Of a DNA stretch of 64,000 nt, positions 48,500-61,800 are shown piece after piece (position 1 is the first letter of the stretch; every line of letters starts with the position of its first letter). The notes beneath the pieces are model-generated. The model was not told where the DNA came from, made no database searches, and worked only from the letters and a program-made list of their open reading frames with translations. This stretch comes from Strongylocentrotus purpuratus (lineage: Eukaryota; Echinodermata; Echinoidea; Camarodonta; Strongylocentrotidae), in NCBI RefSeq assembly GCF_000002235.5, contig NW_022145551.1:2049501-2113500 (forward strand), written 5' to 3'. A program made the translations under genes and the position numbers.

Positions 48500-49768
48500 A
48501 AAGGGGGGTTTGTTAGGGGGGTTATGGGGGGTTTACACACAAAAAATACCAAAGGGAGGGGGGGGGTTAACCCCCCCCCCCCTCCCTGTGTACGCGCCTG
48601 GTGGAAACAAATGCATGTTTTCACAGCCCATAGACATTACTTTTTTTTAACGTATGATTAATTTCAGGTTACCGTCCTTAGAGGAGATTCAGTCTTTTCG
48701 AGGTAAGAACATCCTTCCAACAAAAACATCTGTAGTATAATAGTGATTCTGATTTTGTTTTCCTTCATTAAGTCACGGATTGATGTCTAGCGACGATTAA
48801 AGATTGCATTTCATATTTTCCATCACGATCGAAGAACAAGGAATTTGATTTTACTTTATCACACACAAAACTTACTCACTTAATATCGATGGACCAAATA
48901 CGAGAGATAAACGGAGATTGTGCCCAAACTTATTTGGCATAGGCCCTAATTGAAATATCAGAAACCAGTAGTGAATATCAGAGTTTGGGTAATTAACATA
49001 ACTGTGAAAATGGTAATAAAGTTATTTGTTGTGTGTAGACAAGATTGAAATGAAAACTATATTAATATGTTATTGGTTTTTCCATTCCAATGATTATCCC
49101 GATGTGCATATAAATTTACTTTGTTGTATATATATATATATATGTTCTTATCATCGTGTCATTTCCTTATGTTTGAAAGAAACAACAGATGAACCATCAG
49201 CACCTGCCATTGTCTCTGTTGAAGTCGAAAGAAATACAAGTAAGGACATCGAACTAGAAGACCATGGCGTATCAATGTTTATTCCTGCTGAGGCTGTTCA
49301 TCAGAATGATCCGTGCAAGATCACCATGACCCTCTTAAGAGACCCTCCCAGTGTTGACATCCAAGATGGTGAATCAGTGGCCTGCTACGGGATCAGATGT
49401 GATCCTCCAAACATGATCTTCCACCAACCTGTTAAGATAAGTATACCGCACTCTACCTTGGCCATCAACCCTGATCGAGTGACACCAGACATCGTTTCCC
49501 ATGTATGGGATTCATTAAACGGTGAGTCCATCTGGAAAGATGTTGAAACTTACTTGTTATGCTAGAGTAAACGAAAATTGATGCCCTGAATTTTTTTTTC
49601 AGCAAACCAGGCAAAACACTTTCGGGACTACACTGAGGAGTTGCGAAATGGCTAAGTGGTAGAGCTTGGTCTCGTAACCGGGAGGTCTCAGGTTTGAGAC
49701 AAAGTCGATGTTCTAATGCCCTTTAGTAAGTCATTAATTACCAAGTGGACTTAAGATGACTTAAAGAT

Positions 49769-49805
<37 letters not shown>

Positions 49806-52800
49806 AAATAAACTGCTTTCCTAGGGGTCGGTTAAATAATAAAGCAAAATAAAACAATATATTTGTTTTTCTTTAGTACATATATACTATGCCCTGTTAT
49901 GTTCTACGTTTCAATTAAAGATAATAGAAAGCAAAACAGACTATATGCTTGACTAAAAAATGACTCTTAAATACTGAATTCTTATTGTGGACTTAAAACG
50001 CTTTTTAATTTATCTCGGGATAGTAGTTCAAGTTTTAGGTATTGTCGTCATCACAGCGCGGAACAATTTATAACTCCCATTGTGTTGTTGAAATTTTCCA
50101 TGAAGAGAAACGGGTGAAAGGGGAGAGATATCGCTTTTTAAGCTTATTAAACTTAAAACCTTTTGAAATAATTATGCTCCACAAGGACACCATCCCTGAT
50201 AGAAACATTTGGTGTCACCATATAGGTGCAACAGTTTGGAGGACAAATTGGCTCCATTGCGGAATTACATATCTTTAAACAAACGCATTTTGTTTTGTTA
50301 CCCACTGACAATAGATCTACCAAGAACATCAAGAATGAGATCATCCAGCTCACCGGACGAACCACCATACTGCAGAGTGTACAAGGGACATCTTGAGCTT
50401 TCCATTGGTCACGGTGCTGACTGGTGGGTTCTTTTTCGTCTTGAACAGCAGGTGATCCGACACCAACTAATGTGCACTCCATACATCCCAGAAACCGTAG
50501 AAAGAGGCAAAGAGATTGAAGTTCATCTTCATGTGCATGCCGATGTCCCTGGCATGGATGCGGTTAGTACCGTTCACGTGTTTTATTAGTATTTTTTTAA
50601 ATTACAGTCATGTCAGCTACTTCAAATTCCGTAAGATGTGAAGGTGGTTGTTTTAATCCAACTTTCTGGGGCAATTATGTGCAAGGCCTCACAGCTTGCT
50701 TACATCAGACTTGACGGGATTTTCTAGAAGTGTGATTAAAATTGCTGTACGTCGTTAAAAATGTCTGTAGACATAATTTCATTAAAACTTACTCCGAGCA
50801 TGCCAAAGCCTATGCCAAGCTGAATTTTCTCGGATAGTACTAGGATTAAGAACGGAATAACATCATAATGTTCTCAATAATCATCTATCCGCGGCCCATG
50901 TGTTTTGGGGAAATGCTATCTGAGAAATGTCGGGTGAACTCCCAATTTTCTGAAATCGATGTTTATGAATTCCATGAAAAATCATATTAAATAAAATCAT
51001 GATAATGATTGAGAAGATAGTGTTGTTTAGTGAACACCGGGTACACCCAAATGTTGTCAAGAGAACTTTCCATTAAAACCCGAGAAACTTTCTGCTTCAT
51101 TAGGCCCATGTTTTACTCAATTGCTTGTCCTCCTTGCTTTGAAATAGGAAGTTCTACACGAAGAGAAGCATCAGGCGTACCGCAAGGCCCACCGTTCGGT
51201 CCCATTTAGCATCATATCTCATTCAGGCGACGTTACAGTGGAACGTGATTGTGAGGGGAAGATCGCAGAAACAAAGGTACGATAATCAGTTTTGTTCTTG
51301 AAGAGGAATTCCACTCTGGTATGAGGTTGGATTAAATGGAAGCAGAACAATTAAAAAATAGGTCAGTGAAAGTTGAGCAAAATCCGAATGAAATGAAGAA
51401 AGTTATGAATATTTTAATTTACGATCAATCGTATCTAAAATGGCAACTATGTGACGTATCTTGCGATTTAGAAACTCTCTATTTTCCTTACATACAGTTT
51501 CTTGACATGTTTCTTGCTGTAATTTGATAATTGAAAAATCTGTACTGAATAACTGAAACCCTGAAATCCAGAAATTAATTCCAAGTAGGACACGTATTAT
51601 ATTTAACCCCTGCTACAACACAATTGAAAAATGCCGTACACAAAAATATTGCCAAATTCGGCCAGCGCGCCAAGCCGCGCTAGGACCCCTCTATTTAGTA
51701 AAAGCTGCTTTCTTTGGTCTAAAGGATAAAGAGTATTAAAGAAAAGAAATGACATGAAATTGCAAATTTGGATACAGAACCTCTTTTCTCGTTATTTTCG
51801 ATATTTTTTATATTCTTTCCATACAAAAGTTTTTTGTTTTCTAATACTCTTACTTTCTCGTCCTTTAGCTGCTCTCTCTAAAGGAAATTCACAACCGAAT
51901 GAGACATAATGTAGTCTTAAAAGTGCCCCCGAATGAGGAAGATCCTACATTCAACGTAATAACCATCACTCTTACACAGTCTGGGGAACTAGGGGTGTCT
52001 AGATCAATGGCTTTCGTCATTAGATACGAAGGTTTGTCTACAATCTTTAATCCATCCAAGTATTTAATTTAAAAAAAGAGATGGATTATTAGTATATTTT
52101 CCTTTTTTTGACGAGCTTTGATTGTACATGATATAACAAACTTTATATTCGTCCCTGTTATTTGTCCTTAACATTCTTAGCTCTGGCTGTTAGTTTCATA
52201 ATCACTCGGGAAAATGAACGTAATCATCAGTTTCGTTTACATATCTACCTGCGTAGACTTATTATGAAATTCTTTACTTATTTAAATTGGCAGACATTAC
52301 ATATTCACCGATATCGATAATTTCCAATTTTTAGAATCGCTTATTCTCTGGACATTTACTTGGGACAATAACCCTTTTTAAAACTAATAAGGATTTGTTT
52401 TCCCTTCAATGTCTTAATGCTTTTACATTTTATTTCATAACTTTCTATCGTCGTATACATGGATGCAGATGAAATCAAGCTTCCTGAATTTACTCCAGTT
52501 ATCCGGTAAGCACTTCGTTATTCACCTATTCACATGTTTTACAAATAAATTCATGTTAGAATAAAGTCAATACAAAGTTTTGGTATGGGGTCATGAATAA
52601 TAATAATAATACTAGTAAGGCTTTATAAGATGAATTTGGTTCAAATGAACATATTGGAAGCATATGCGATCCTACAATATTCAGTGATCGTTGTTGCGGT
52701 TGAAATCGAGTCTAAAGTTATGAAATTGTAAATAATAAACTCTTAATGTTGTATAGCTCCCTCTCAAGGTCAGGATATTCATTAAGCTATAAAACAATGT

Positions 52801-55800
52801 ATCTTGACTAAATTCGACCGATTAGCTATTCCTGTTTGGTAATTATTATCACAACTACATATTCTGAGATTTTCAGGGGCGCAGCTACCATTGTACGGCC
52901 GTAGCCGCTGTTTGAAATCTATCAACATTTTTACCAGGAGCATCGTTAATTTTAATTTTTAATTGTTCTCAAAAGCAGAAGTGTTTTAGGGGCTAAATTT
53001 TCTAGTGCTTATAACACATCTACAGGGGTATCCAAATAGCCTATATCAAAATTGTAAAGAATCACTATCCACCACATTCTCAAAATTCCCAAAACTTTGT
53101 TTTACCTTTAAGGTGAGTTATGATTTTTTTTCTTTCTCTAAGTTCAACTACAATTTGTTAAAGATATTAAGTGAGGCACAGCTTAATGGCTGAAAAAAAG
53201 GTATTCATATTCTTGGAGAAAAAAAACTTCTTCTCCTTGTTTACAAAATCAAAATGGAATTTGAAAATTATTAACATCTTATGAGGCCTAACCATGCAGG
53301 AAATGCATAGATTCTAAGATGAAGAAACAGTTTACGAGGATCTGTCTTACAGAGAAATCGAAGGAACTTCTCGAAATGACCTCCCTGATGTTGATGTCCA
53401 GAAAATCGCCGAAGAGCTTTCGATAGATGACTTTTATGACCTTGGAGTTGCACTTGGTTTCCAAATACAACAACTGGATGCATTAGAGTATAAGAGGCTC
53501 AAAGACAGACAAGGGGCCATCTTCGAAATGTTGATAACATGGAAACAGAGACAACTGCCGCATCAAAATTTGAAGGAAGTGCTTCTTTCACTTCTGAAGT
53601 CTGAAGAAACAGAGGCAGAGAATACGAAAATAACAGGTTTTACCGTTTGATTTAAATATGCATGCCTCTATTGTTGCCATAGGGGGAACGCAATTTAACG
53701 CCAATAATGATCATTGTCATCATTAGTGTGGCGTAAAATGTTTCTATATAACAAAATTAGTAAATGCAGGCTCCTATACACAGATCATTTTATTACACTT
53801 CTGCAAAGATGAAGAAAAGGTGGAAACGAGCAATGGATGAAAAGAAGCGATCTCTATCTCACTTTAGAGGAGACCTGTGATAATATGTTGCGTTCTTTTA
53901 AAGAACTGCAACGTATTATAAAAGAAATACAAAAAATCGACTTGAAACAACATAATGTAACAAAAAGGGGAAAAAAATATTATAATGGTAATAATTAGTC
54001 ATTATTACAACAAAATTTACAATAACAATAACAATGAATAATGATATTAACATATTTATAATGATGATAATAAGGATAATAAAAATAACAATTATAATGA
54101 TAAAAATAATAATAGTAAAAACAACCATAGAGTGGGAAGAATTTTTTTGTATAAACCTAAGCCAATTATGGAAAGAGGACACTGTGAATAAACATATTCA
54201 AAATCATGTTTTCAAATATCTATTTGTACAGTTTTTCATTGAATCATTTGTGGTTATGCAGAAGAATCGAATCTAACTATATTTCATGTTTGTTTTGTAT
54301 GTGCATCTATGACGTCCTTTTCGTTTGATCACCGTACTTCAGATACTACTCCAACCGGGTAAGAATATTTTTTGGCCACTAACCCTTACCGTAAATCTAA
54401 CCTTAAACCTTACTGCAACCCTAACTGAAAAATAATGCATGTTTTAGGTTGTCACCATTATTAAAATAAATATACTATTATATAGTAGAAGTGTTTTAAA
54501 GGTTAACACAAAATAACGCAAAATAAAGATAAATGTTCGGACCGCGTGTCAAGCGGATTATGAGTCTCATTGATTTGTTTTTCAATGATGCATGGCTTAA
54601 TTTTGGTATACATGTTTACTTATTGCTGGTCGAAGCAATCGATCTATCCTACTGCATGACAAAAATCCGATTGACTGGATTACAGTTTCTTTGGGAAAGC
54701 AGTTCACTAACCAGAAGTTTAAAAAAATTGATTCTAGTATAATAGACATCCTTTCTTATCATTATATTTAGTGACATTTCTGACCAATACTTGCTTACAT
54801 TGGCTCGACAAATCAAGTCGAAGGACTTCATGGAGATTGGCACAAAGCTTGGATTCAGTCGGAATAAGCTTGAGAACTTCAAACACAAGACCATGCAGAA
54901 TCGCAAAGACGCTAACATCCAAATGCTCTGCACGTGGAAGGCGTCTCAAAGATCAGATCCTGAAGCGACTAAGACGTTAAAGTGCATTTGGGAATCTGTC
55001 TCCTTAGCATCTACGGCTGCGAATACAGGCAATTATTCTTCTTCATTTTTAATAAATAATAGCTCTATGACTTGTATAATTATGTTGTATATTTTATATT
55101 TGTTCATTCTATTCAAAAGTAGAAATGAACAGATATCTTAACTGATTTTTGTCTTCAATGGGATCATACGATTGAAATGTTTAGTGGTAATAAGAATTGT
55201 TTTGAAGCTTCAGGTTGGCTATTAGGGCTTATAATGTCATTCACAGCAGTCATTTTTATGTGTCAAAAAACTTGTCTCACAAGATAAGACAAGATAAGGC
55301 GGAGCCATCTGTACACTCACTTAAAAATAGTATGTAGAAGAAAACTTCTTTAGTAAACAAACAACTTCAAACAAAAGCCTCATCAGTCATGACTGCCATG
55401 ACTGTCATGACACACATGCTGTTTAATATTTATATGTGTTTTTCTTAGACGAAAGCTTTCCTACGACCTCGTCAGCGACTCCTGAGATAAGAGCCAAACC
55501 AAGCGAGCCTATAGAGCCTGAAGATATGGAAATCATTACAACATCAGATACAGGTGATAACAGAATAATAACATCATATGATTGTGACAATAATAGCATT
55601 ATATACATACTCTTTGTACGAGAGCAGTGGTCATGATGAATATGGAAATGAAAAAAAATATATATCGAATATCAATTAGAAAATTGATGCTTTTCTTAAA
55701 TGATTTGTCCTCGTTTGATTTTTGATGTAGAGCAAGATGAAAGTAATGATGACCTTGACCGGTGTGAGGGTACACCAAATACAGAAGAGCTTTGCAGCGT

Positions 55801-58800
55801 CGCTCGGTCAGTGAAAAGTCTGCCATTAGCATTTTCACTTGGGAAAGCCCTCCGTGTAAATGATGACCTCATTGTTGGATTCATCGATCTACCCAGTTCG
55901 TCAGTACTCCATAAGGTCGCCCGACAGCTCATAGACAGTTGGTGGAATGGTTTGAAAGAGGTAGAACAAGATGATAAGTTCGCTAAGCTTCTCTTGGAGT
56001 ACAACATCCTTGATGTCGAAACAGGTTCGTTGGAATCACAAGCCCGAGTTCAATCGCTATCGTGTTGATAAGGAAATACCTTTCAAGTTCAAATTGCATT
56101 TCAGTTCTTTTTCACATTCCATTATTTTAATTTATTAGCGTTAAGGCAATATGATGTCCAATTTTTGTTCAGTAGGTGAAGATGTGTATTTACATGTATC
56201 TATAAATCATGAACACAATATTTGGTTTCTCTACTTGTCCCTACATTCATCAATGTTTTACAGTTTACTTCACTGTTTTAGACGCCGTCAATGTCCTCAT
56301 TCATCACCATCATTATGCCATTTACATTAACCTGAATGTGTCCACCTGTTCTACTGTCATATGTATTCTTTTCACTGTCCAAAGGTCGCGAAGAAATCTC
56401 ACAAGCCATTGGATCCAAGACAGACCTAGTGGACTTGTGTGATCGCCTGAATGTTAAACCTGCTGGCGTCTTGCAGACGATGAACACATTTGTGACCTTC
56501 CCGCCTGACATGATTGGCCGTTGTACTCTGAAGATGCTTAAAGAATGGGTACACCACGGTGGGACTAGGGAGAGGCTTCTCGAAGTTGCTCAGGCTTTCC
56601 GTTTCAACGATGCAGCAGTTAAGATAGCAGAAGGTAAAGTCATGTCACAACTCCACTGTGTTTCACATTAAATGATGTAGGCCTACCTGACCAGTGGAAG
56701 AAAACAAATGTTTCAAAGATTCATTATGTCTACTTACTATTGCCTTACTATAAAATAAACCCACATTTCCCCTTTAGAGACAAATCTTAAAATTGGCAGG
56801 AGCCTGTACGTGTACTTTCAACTTATATTAAGAAGGGGGTAATCATGAGCCGTGTTGCATGATGACGAAAACGCGATTGAAAGAAAATTATTTCTTTACC
56901 ATCATTAAATGCACCTAAGAAGCGCAGTATAAAACATATTAACTTGCTTGAATATTTCAGGAACATCTCGGAGATTTTGCCAATGATTTCTATCTTTTAA
57001 ACATTGACCATACTTTACTCAATACAGCAGAGTTCTAGGAAATAAAGTAGGAAAAGCGAGATTACCATTTGTTTTATTACTCGAATCAAATCATGACTCA
57101 TGATTGTAATATTCTTATTCAAACCCCTACAAAGAAGCCTTAGTACACGCTTGTTTCCCAGTCGCTTTAAAGTAAAAACGCTCAAAAGGGACTGCCTTGG
57201 AAATAACCATGAACATAACTTGGCACAACTTGATATTTTGTATTGATGAACTGTAGTTTATTTGCTTCATGTTTCATATGGGGATTATCAATGACTTGTT
57301 TCCTTATTATCCTCCTTAGCCATGAAACGCCAACCAAGCTATATACCTTTCATCTCGCATGGCATCATTGATCACAAAGGTGGAGAACTGACCCTTGATG
57401 AACTTGGTATTGTCGTATCTATCCCTGAAGGAGCTTTGTCGAAAGGGATGAGATCAGTCGTAACTCTTCGCGTCCCAAGTCACGATACTCCTAGGCTTCC
57501 TGTACGGGACGGTGAGGTAGTCATTACGCCAGCCATAGAATGTTCTCTGACACAAGAACTGCTCAACCCTGCCACGGTAGTACTACCGCACTGTACCAAT
57601 CACCATGAACTGACAGACGACTCTTCCGTTATCTTGTACACAAGAACTGGACCAGGTACACAGTTATCCACATATTTTGATTCTGTTCTCTTGGGGGAAA
57701 AAAAAACAACACAATCACTTGACATTTTAATCCTGATAATTTGACACATGAGGGGGATACCCGATTTTGTATTACAGATATTCTACTCTCCCGTCATGAG
57801 AATCAATATTTAGAATGAGCTTGTGAAAGTTAATATTGAATGATTTCTGAATAATAAAGAAAAAGTACCATTATGCCATTTGAATTAACTAGGTGAGCAA
57901 TACTTGAATCTAGTCTAATACCAGAACGTGAATTGATTCGAAATCAATTCCTACTATTAATGTCAATATTGTACAATCCTATATTATCAGGGAGTAAGAT
58001 AGTATAATCAATATTTTAAATCTTTATTTTCTTTAATTCAAAGGAAAGTTCGGTCGTAGAAACCTGACTCCGAGTACGTCAGAAATCCTAAAAGATAAGA
58101 TAAAGTTTCGTACACGTCATCTTCAAGTCTGGGCTCTGTCATCAACTGATCTTCAAGCAGTCCAGCTGAGATGTGTAGTCTTCCAGCCTCTCTTCATGAC
58201 ACCTGCAGAGAAACCAACTCTACGTGTATACATAATTCATCCATGTAGGAACGTTATAGAGGTATTTATAATATTTAATCTACATATACATCCATCTTTT
58301 GAGGACACAATTTGATTATATAATTATTATTATTTATTATTTACTCTTCATTGAAGAACGTCTCATTAGAATTTCTTTGTGATGACTGTTGAGTTTTGGG
58401 GAGGGAGAAAGGTGAGGAGAGAGAATGAGTGGGGAGGAAAGTAGAAGGAAGATCCAGATGGATGCCACAAAAACTATGGGTGAGAGGGATGTATATGGGT
58501 TAGGGGAGGGGAGATGATGGAAGTAAAAAGGTTGGATTAGGAAGGGGCGGCAGGGTGTACGGATGGAGAAATACAGGACGGAGAGGGGGAGGAATGAGAT
58601 GGGAATTGAACACAGATAGAATAGTTTGTAGGGGAGGGGGAGAATAGAAGTGGTATAAAGGGCGAGAAGATGGCGGGGTCGGTCGAGGAGCCGCATATAT
58701 GCCGCATATCTGCCGCAGACCTGCCGCAGTCTGCGGCAAAGAGTATGCCGAAGTATGCGGCAGAAAGAAATTTTGCTGCAGACTTGCCGCATACCAGTAT

Positions 58801-61800
58801 GCCACAGGAACAGTCTGCGGCAGATCTGCGGCAGGATGAAATTTTGCTGCAGACTTGCCGCATACTAGTATGCCACAGGAACAGTCTGCGGCAGATCTGC
58901 GGCAGGATGAAACTTTGCTGCAGATTTGCCGCATACTAGTATGCCACAGGAACAGTCTGCGGCAGATCTGCGGCAGGATGAAATTTTGCTGCAGACTTGC
59001 CGCATACTAGTATGCCACAGGAACAGTCTGCGGCAGATCTGCGGCAGGATGAAACTTTGCTCCAGACTTGCCGCATACCAGTACGCCACAGGAACAGTCT
59101 GCGGCAGGTCTGCCACAGGAAATCCCATTAAAGTCTAATAGGGCCAATTGAAACCAATCATCTCATGCATATTCATTATTACTTTACACGTGTGACAGAA
59201 AAATACATTTATCATGATTTGTTAAGCAAATTAAGACAATGCACATCATTTTTGTGATTTCTATTTTCCTTTTGCCATTATTAACCAATAGATTATTTTG
59301 TCTGATCATGTACAATTACATTCACGTTTAAGCAATAGATATATTGATTACTAACCAAGAAACTATGATTACTAACCAAGAAACAATATACATATTTAGT
59401 ATATATATGTGTGTACGAGCCTGTGTCACTTTAAATGTTACTCTTGAATACACTTCAAATGATCAATATGATAAAGTTAATACAATTGAGAATAGAATAT
59501 ACCTAATTGGTAATATATATATATTGGTATTACCCAATTGGTAATATCGATATTGCCAATATCGATTATGAAGTATCAATCAGTTTATCACTGGTTCTTC
59601 TACATGCATACTTTATTGCCACGTACTGGATATGAAAGAGTATGCGGCAGGTCTGCAGCAGGTCTATATGAGATATGAATATTCATGACGAAGAGTCTGC
59701 GGCAGGTCTGCAGCAGACTCTTCATCATACTGAAAGAGTATGCGGCAAGTCTGCAGCAAGTCTGCGGCAGACCTGCCGCAGACTCTTCATCATACTGAAA
59801 GAGTATGCGGCAAGTCTGCGGCAGACCTGCCGCAGACTCTTCATCATACTGAAAGAGTATGCGGCAGGTCTGCAGCAGGTCTATATGAGATATGAATATT
59901 CATGACGAAGAGTCTGCGGCAGGTCTGCAGCAGACTCTTCATCATACTGAAAGAGTATGCGGCAAGTCTGCAGCAAGTCTGCGGCAGACCTGCCGCAGAC
60001 TCTTCATCATACTGAAAGAGTATGCGGCAAGTCTGCGGCAGACCTGCCGCAGACCCTTCATCATACTGAAAGAGTATGCGGCAGGTCTGCAGCAAGTCTG
60101 CGGCAGACCTGCCGCAGACTCTTCATCATACTGAAAGAGTATGCGGCAAGTCTGCGGCAAGTCTGCGGCAAAACTAATTTGCATGTGAAAAAGATGACTG
60201 TCTGCGGCAGGTCTGCTGCAGATCTGCGGCAAGTCTGCCGCAGGAGTATGCGGCAGGCTCATTTCTTTCCTATGGGTAGTTATAAACACACTGTTCGTTT
60301 TAAATACACCAATATTGATTACATACAGATAAAGGCGATTTTCATAACTCTAGTCAAGAATTTATATAGTTTTCTGACTGTTCATTGAACATGTTACTTT
60401 GAACAGTTAATTGTTACAATAACAATCGAAGAGAGCCTTACATGTGTGTAATTAAAGGTTATGTATATGTGGGTTTTTGGGGCCTACGATAGTTGACGCC
60501 AATCATTTGCATAACATTTATCATTTTGCCATATCCAGATTTGAGTTTTTTTTTCTTCATATTCCAGGATATAACGAGGAAGGAGAAGAGTTCTTCTGTA
60601 TCCTACTGCCAGGTCTTGAAGGAATTTATGTTTTCTATACAGTCAGCACCAATGGACATTAGGATTTTGTTTCACGACGGGGCGAAAATAAACAAAAAAA
60701 TGGTAAATAGGTTTGAAAGTTATTCCATAAGGTCCGTTAAAGAATGGTGGTCGATAGAGAATTTTCATGAAGGAAAAGAAGGACATTATTCAAGCTTAAA
60801 AATCAATTGTATTGCAAAATCCTGAAACGTATAGAATATCACTTATTAGCACTGTACCTATAATTAATTAGGACTACAAGTATTTCGGCAAAAAATCCAT
60901 TTCTCCAGCACACCTTCTTTCATTCAGTTCATACGTTCATACTGCTGAAATGAGTTGCACGATTTCATCAAAATGATTGTACATTATTGGCTTCTGGAGG
61001 CAAGTTAAAATCTTAATAATTTTATATACAGCAACACAAATCACATGATAATCATGAATCACATTGAAGAGCGATCCACTGTATTCTTGAGGCATGAACG
61101 TGCATGGAGTCGAGATTTTTAAAGTTATTTCAGTAGAAAATCAACATTTATTTGAGACTCGGATGCAATAAATAAATAAAGATCTCCAGAGATATAAAGC
61201 ATGATAACACAGTAAGGGACAGGTGGTACTGGGAGGGTTTCGTGTAGAAAATATGACATCGATAGAATGAAGAAAACAATTTCAAATGTATATTTTCTCA
61301 CCTAATTCTTTTCAAGATGTACATGTATTTTTTTCAATAACGTTCATCATTATCATTATTATTATTCCCCTGGAATTCGAACGAAGATGCCCATCAAGAG
61401 TATACTAAGTGGAAGGTGCGGCCCTATGAACTTCGAGCTTCAGTTCTCTCCTGAAGAGAAAGGAAAGAAAAACGTCCATATCGACATACTTCAAGGGTCA
61501 GCAAAACTTGCAGAAAGAGAGCATATCATTTCAATTGGAGGTTAGCCTATATTATCAGGAAGTAGGATAGTTTGTGTATCTCACTTTACCAAATGTAGCC
61601 TGTTACCTCAAAGACTATATAAACACAAGCCATTTCTGTGACTCGCATCTCAAAGCCCCTGCATCAGTCAATTATGTAGCAAGTTATTTCAAGGACCCTA
61701 TGCATTATAAATTCTGTAACTTTAATGCATTTTTACCCCTCAATTAATAAGAATTATTGGAATGAGCTTAAAAGTTAACGTTTAAATGCACCCTTTTTAA

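Noticed and set aside
49180..49521. PIDD-type self-cleaving ZU5
   Set aside because: The HFS cleavage motif is not seen in either ZU5 or in the adjoining UPA exons.
54034..54276. Ile/Asn-rich frame of 80 codons in intron 10
   Set aside because: AT-rich simple sequence between two well-supported exons; no coding pattern.
58698..60262. CRISPR-like regular spacing of repeats
   Set aside because: Units are contiguous with no unique spacers, and the context is an animal intron.
58337..60388. Several 60-150 codon frames rich in Cys, Arg, Ser and Ala
   Set aside because: They are translations of the 71-bp and palindromic tandem arrays.
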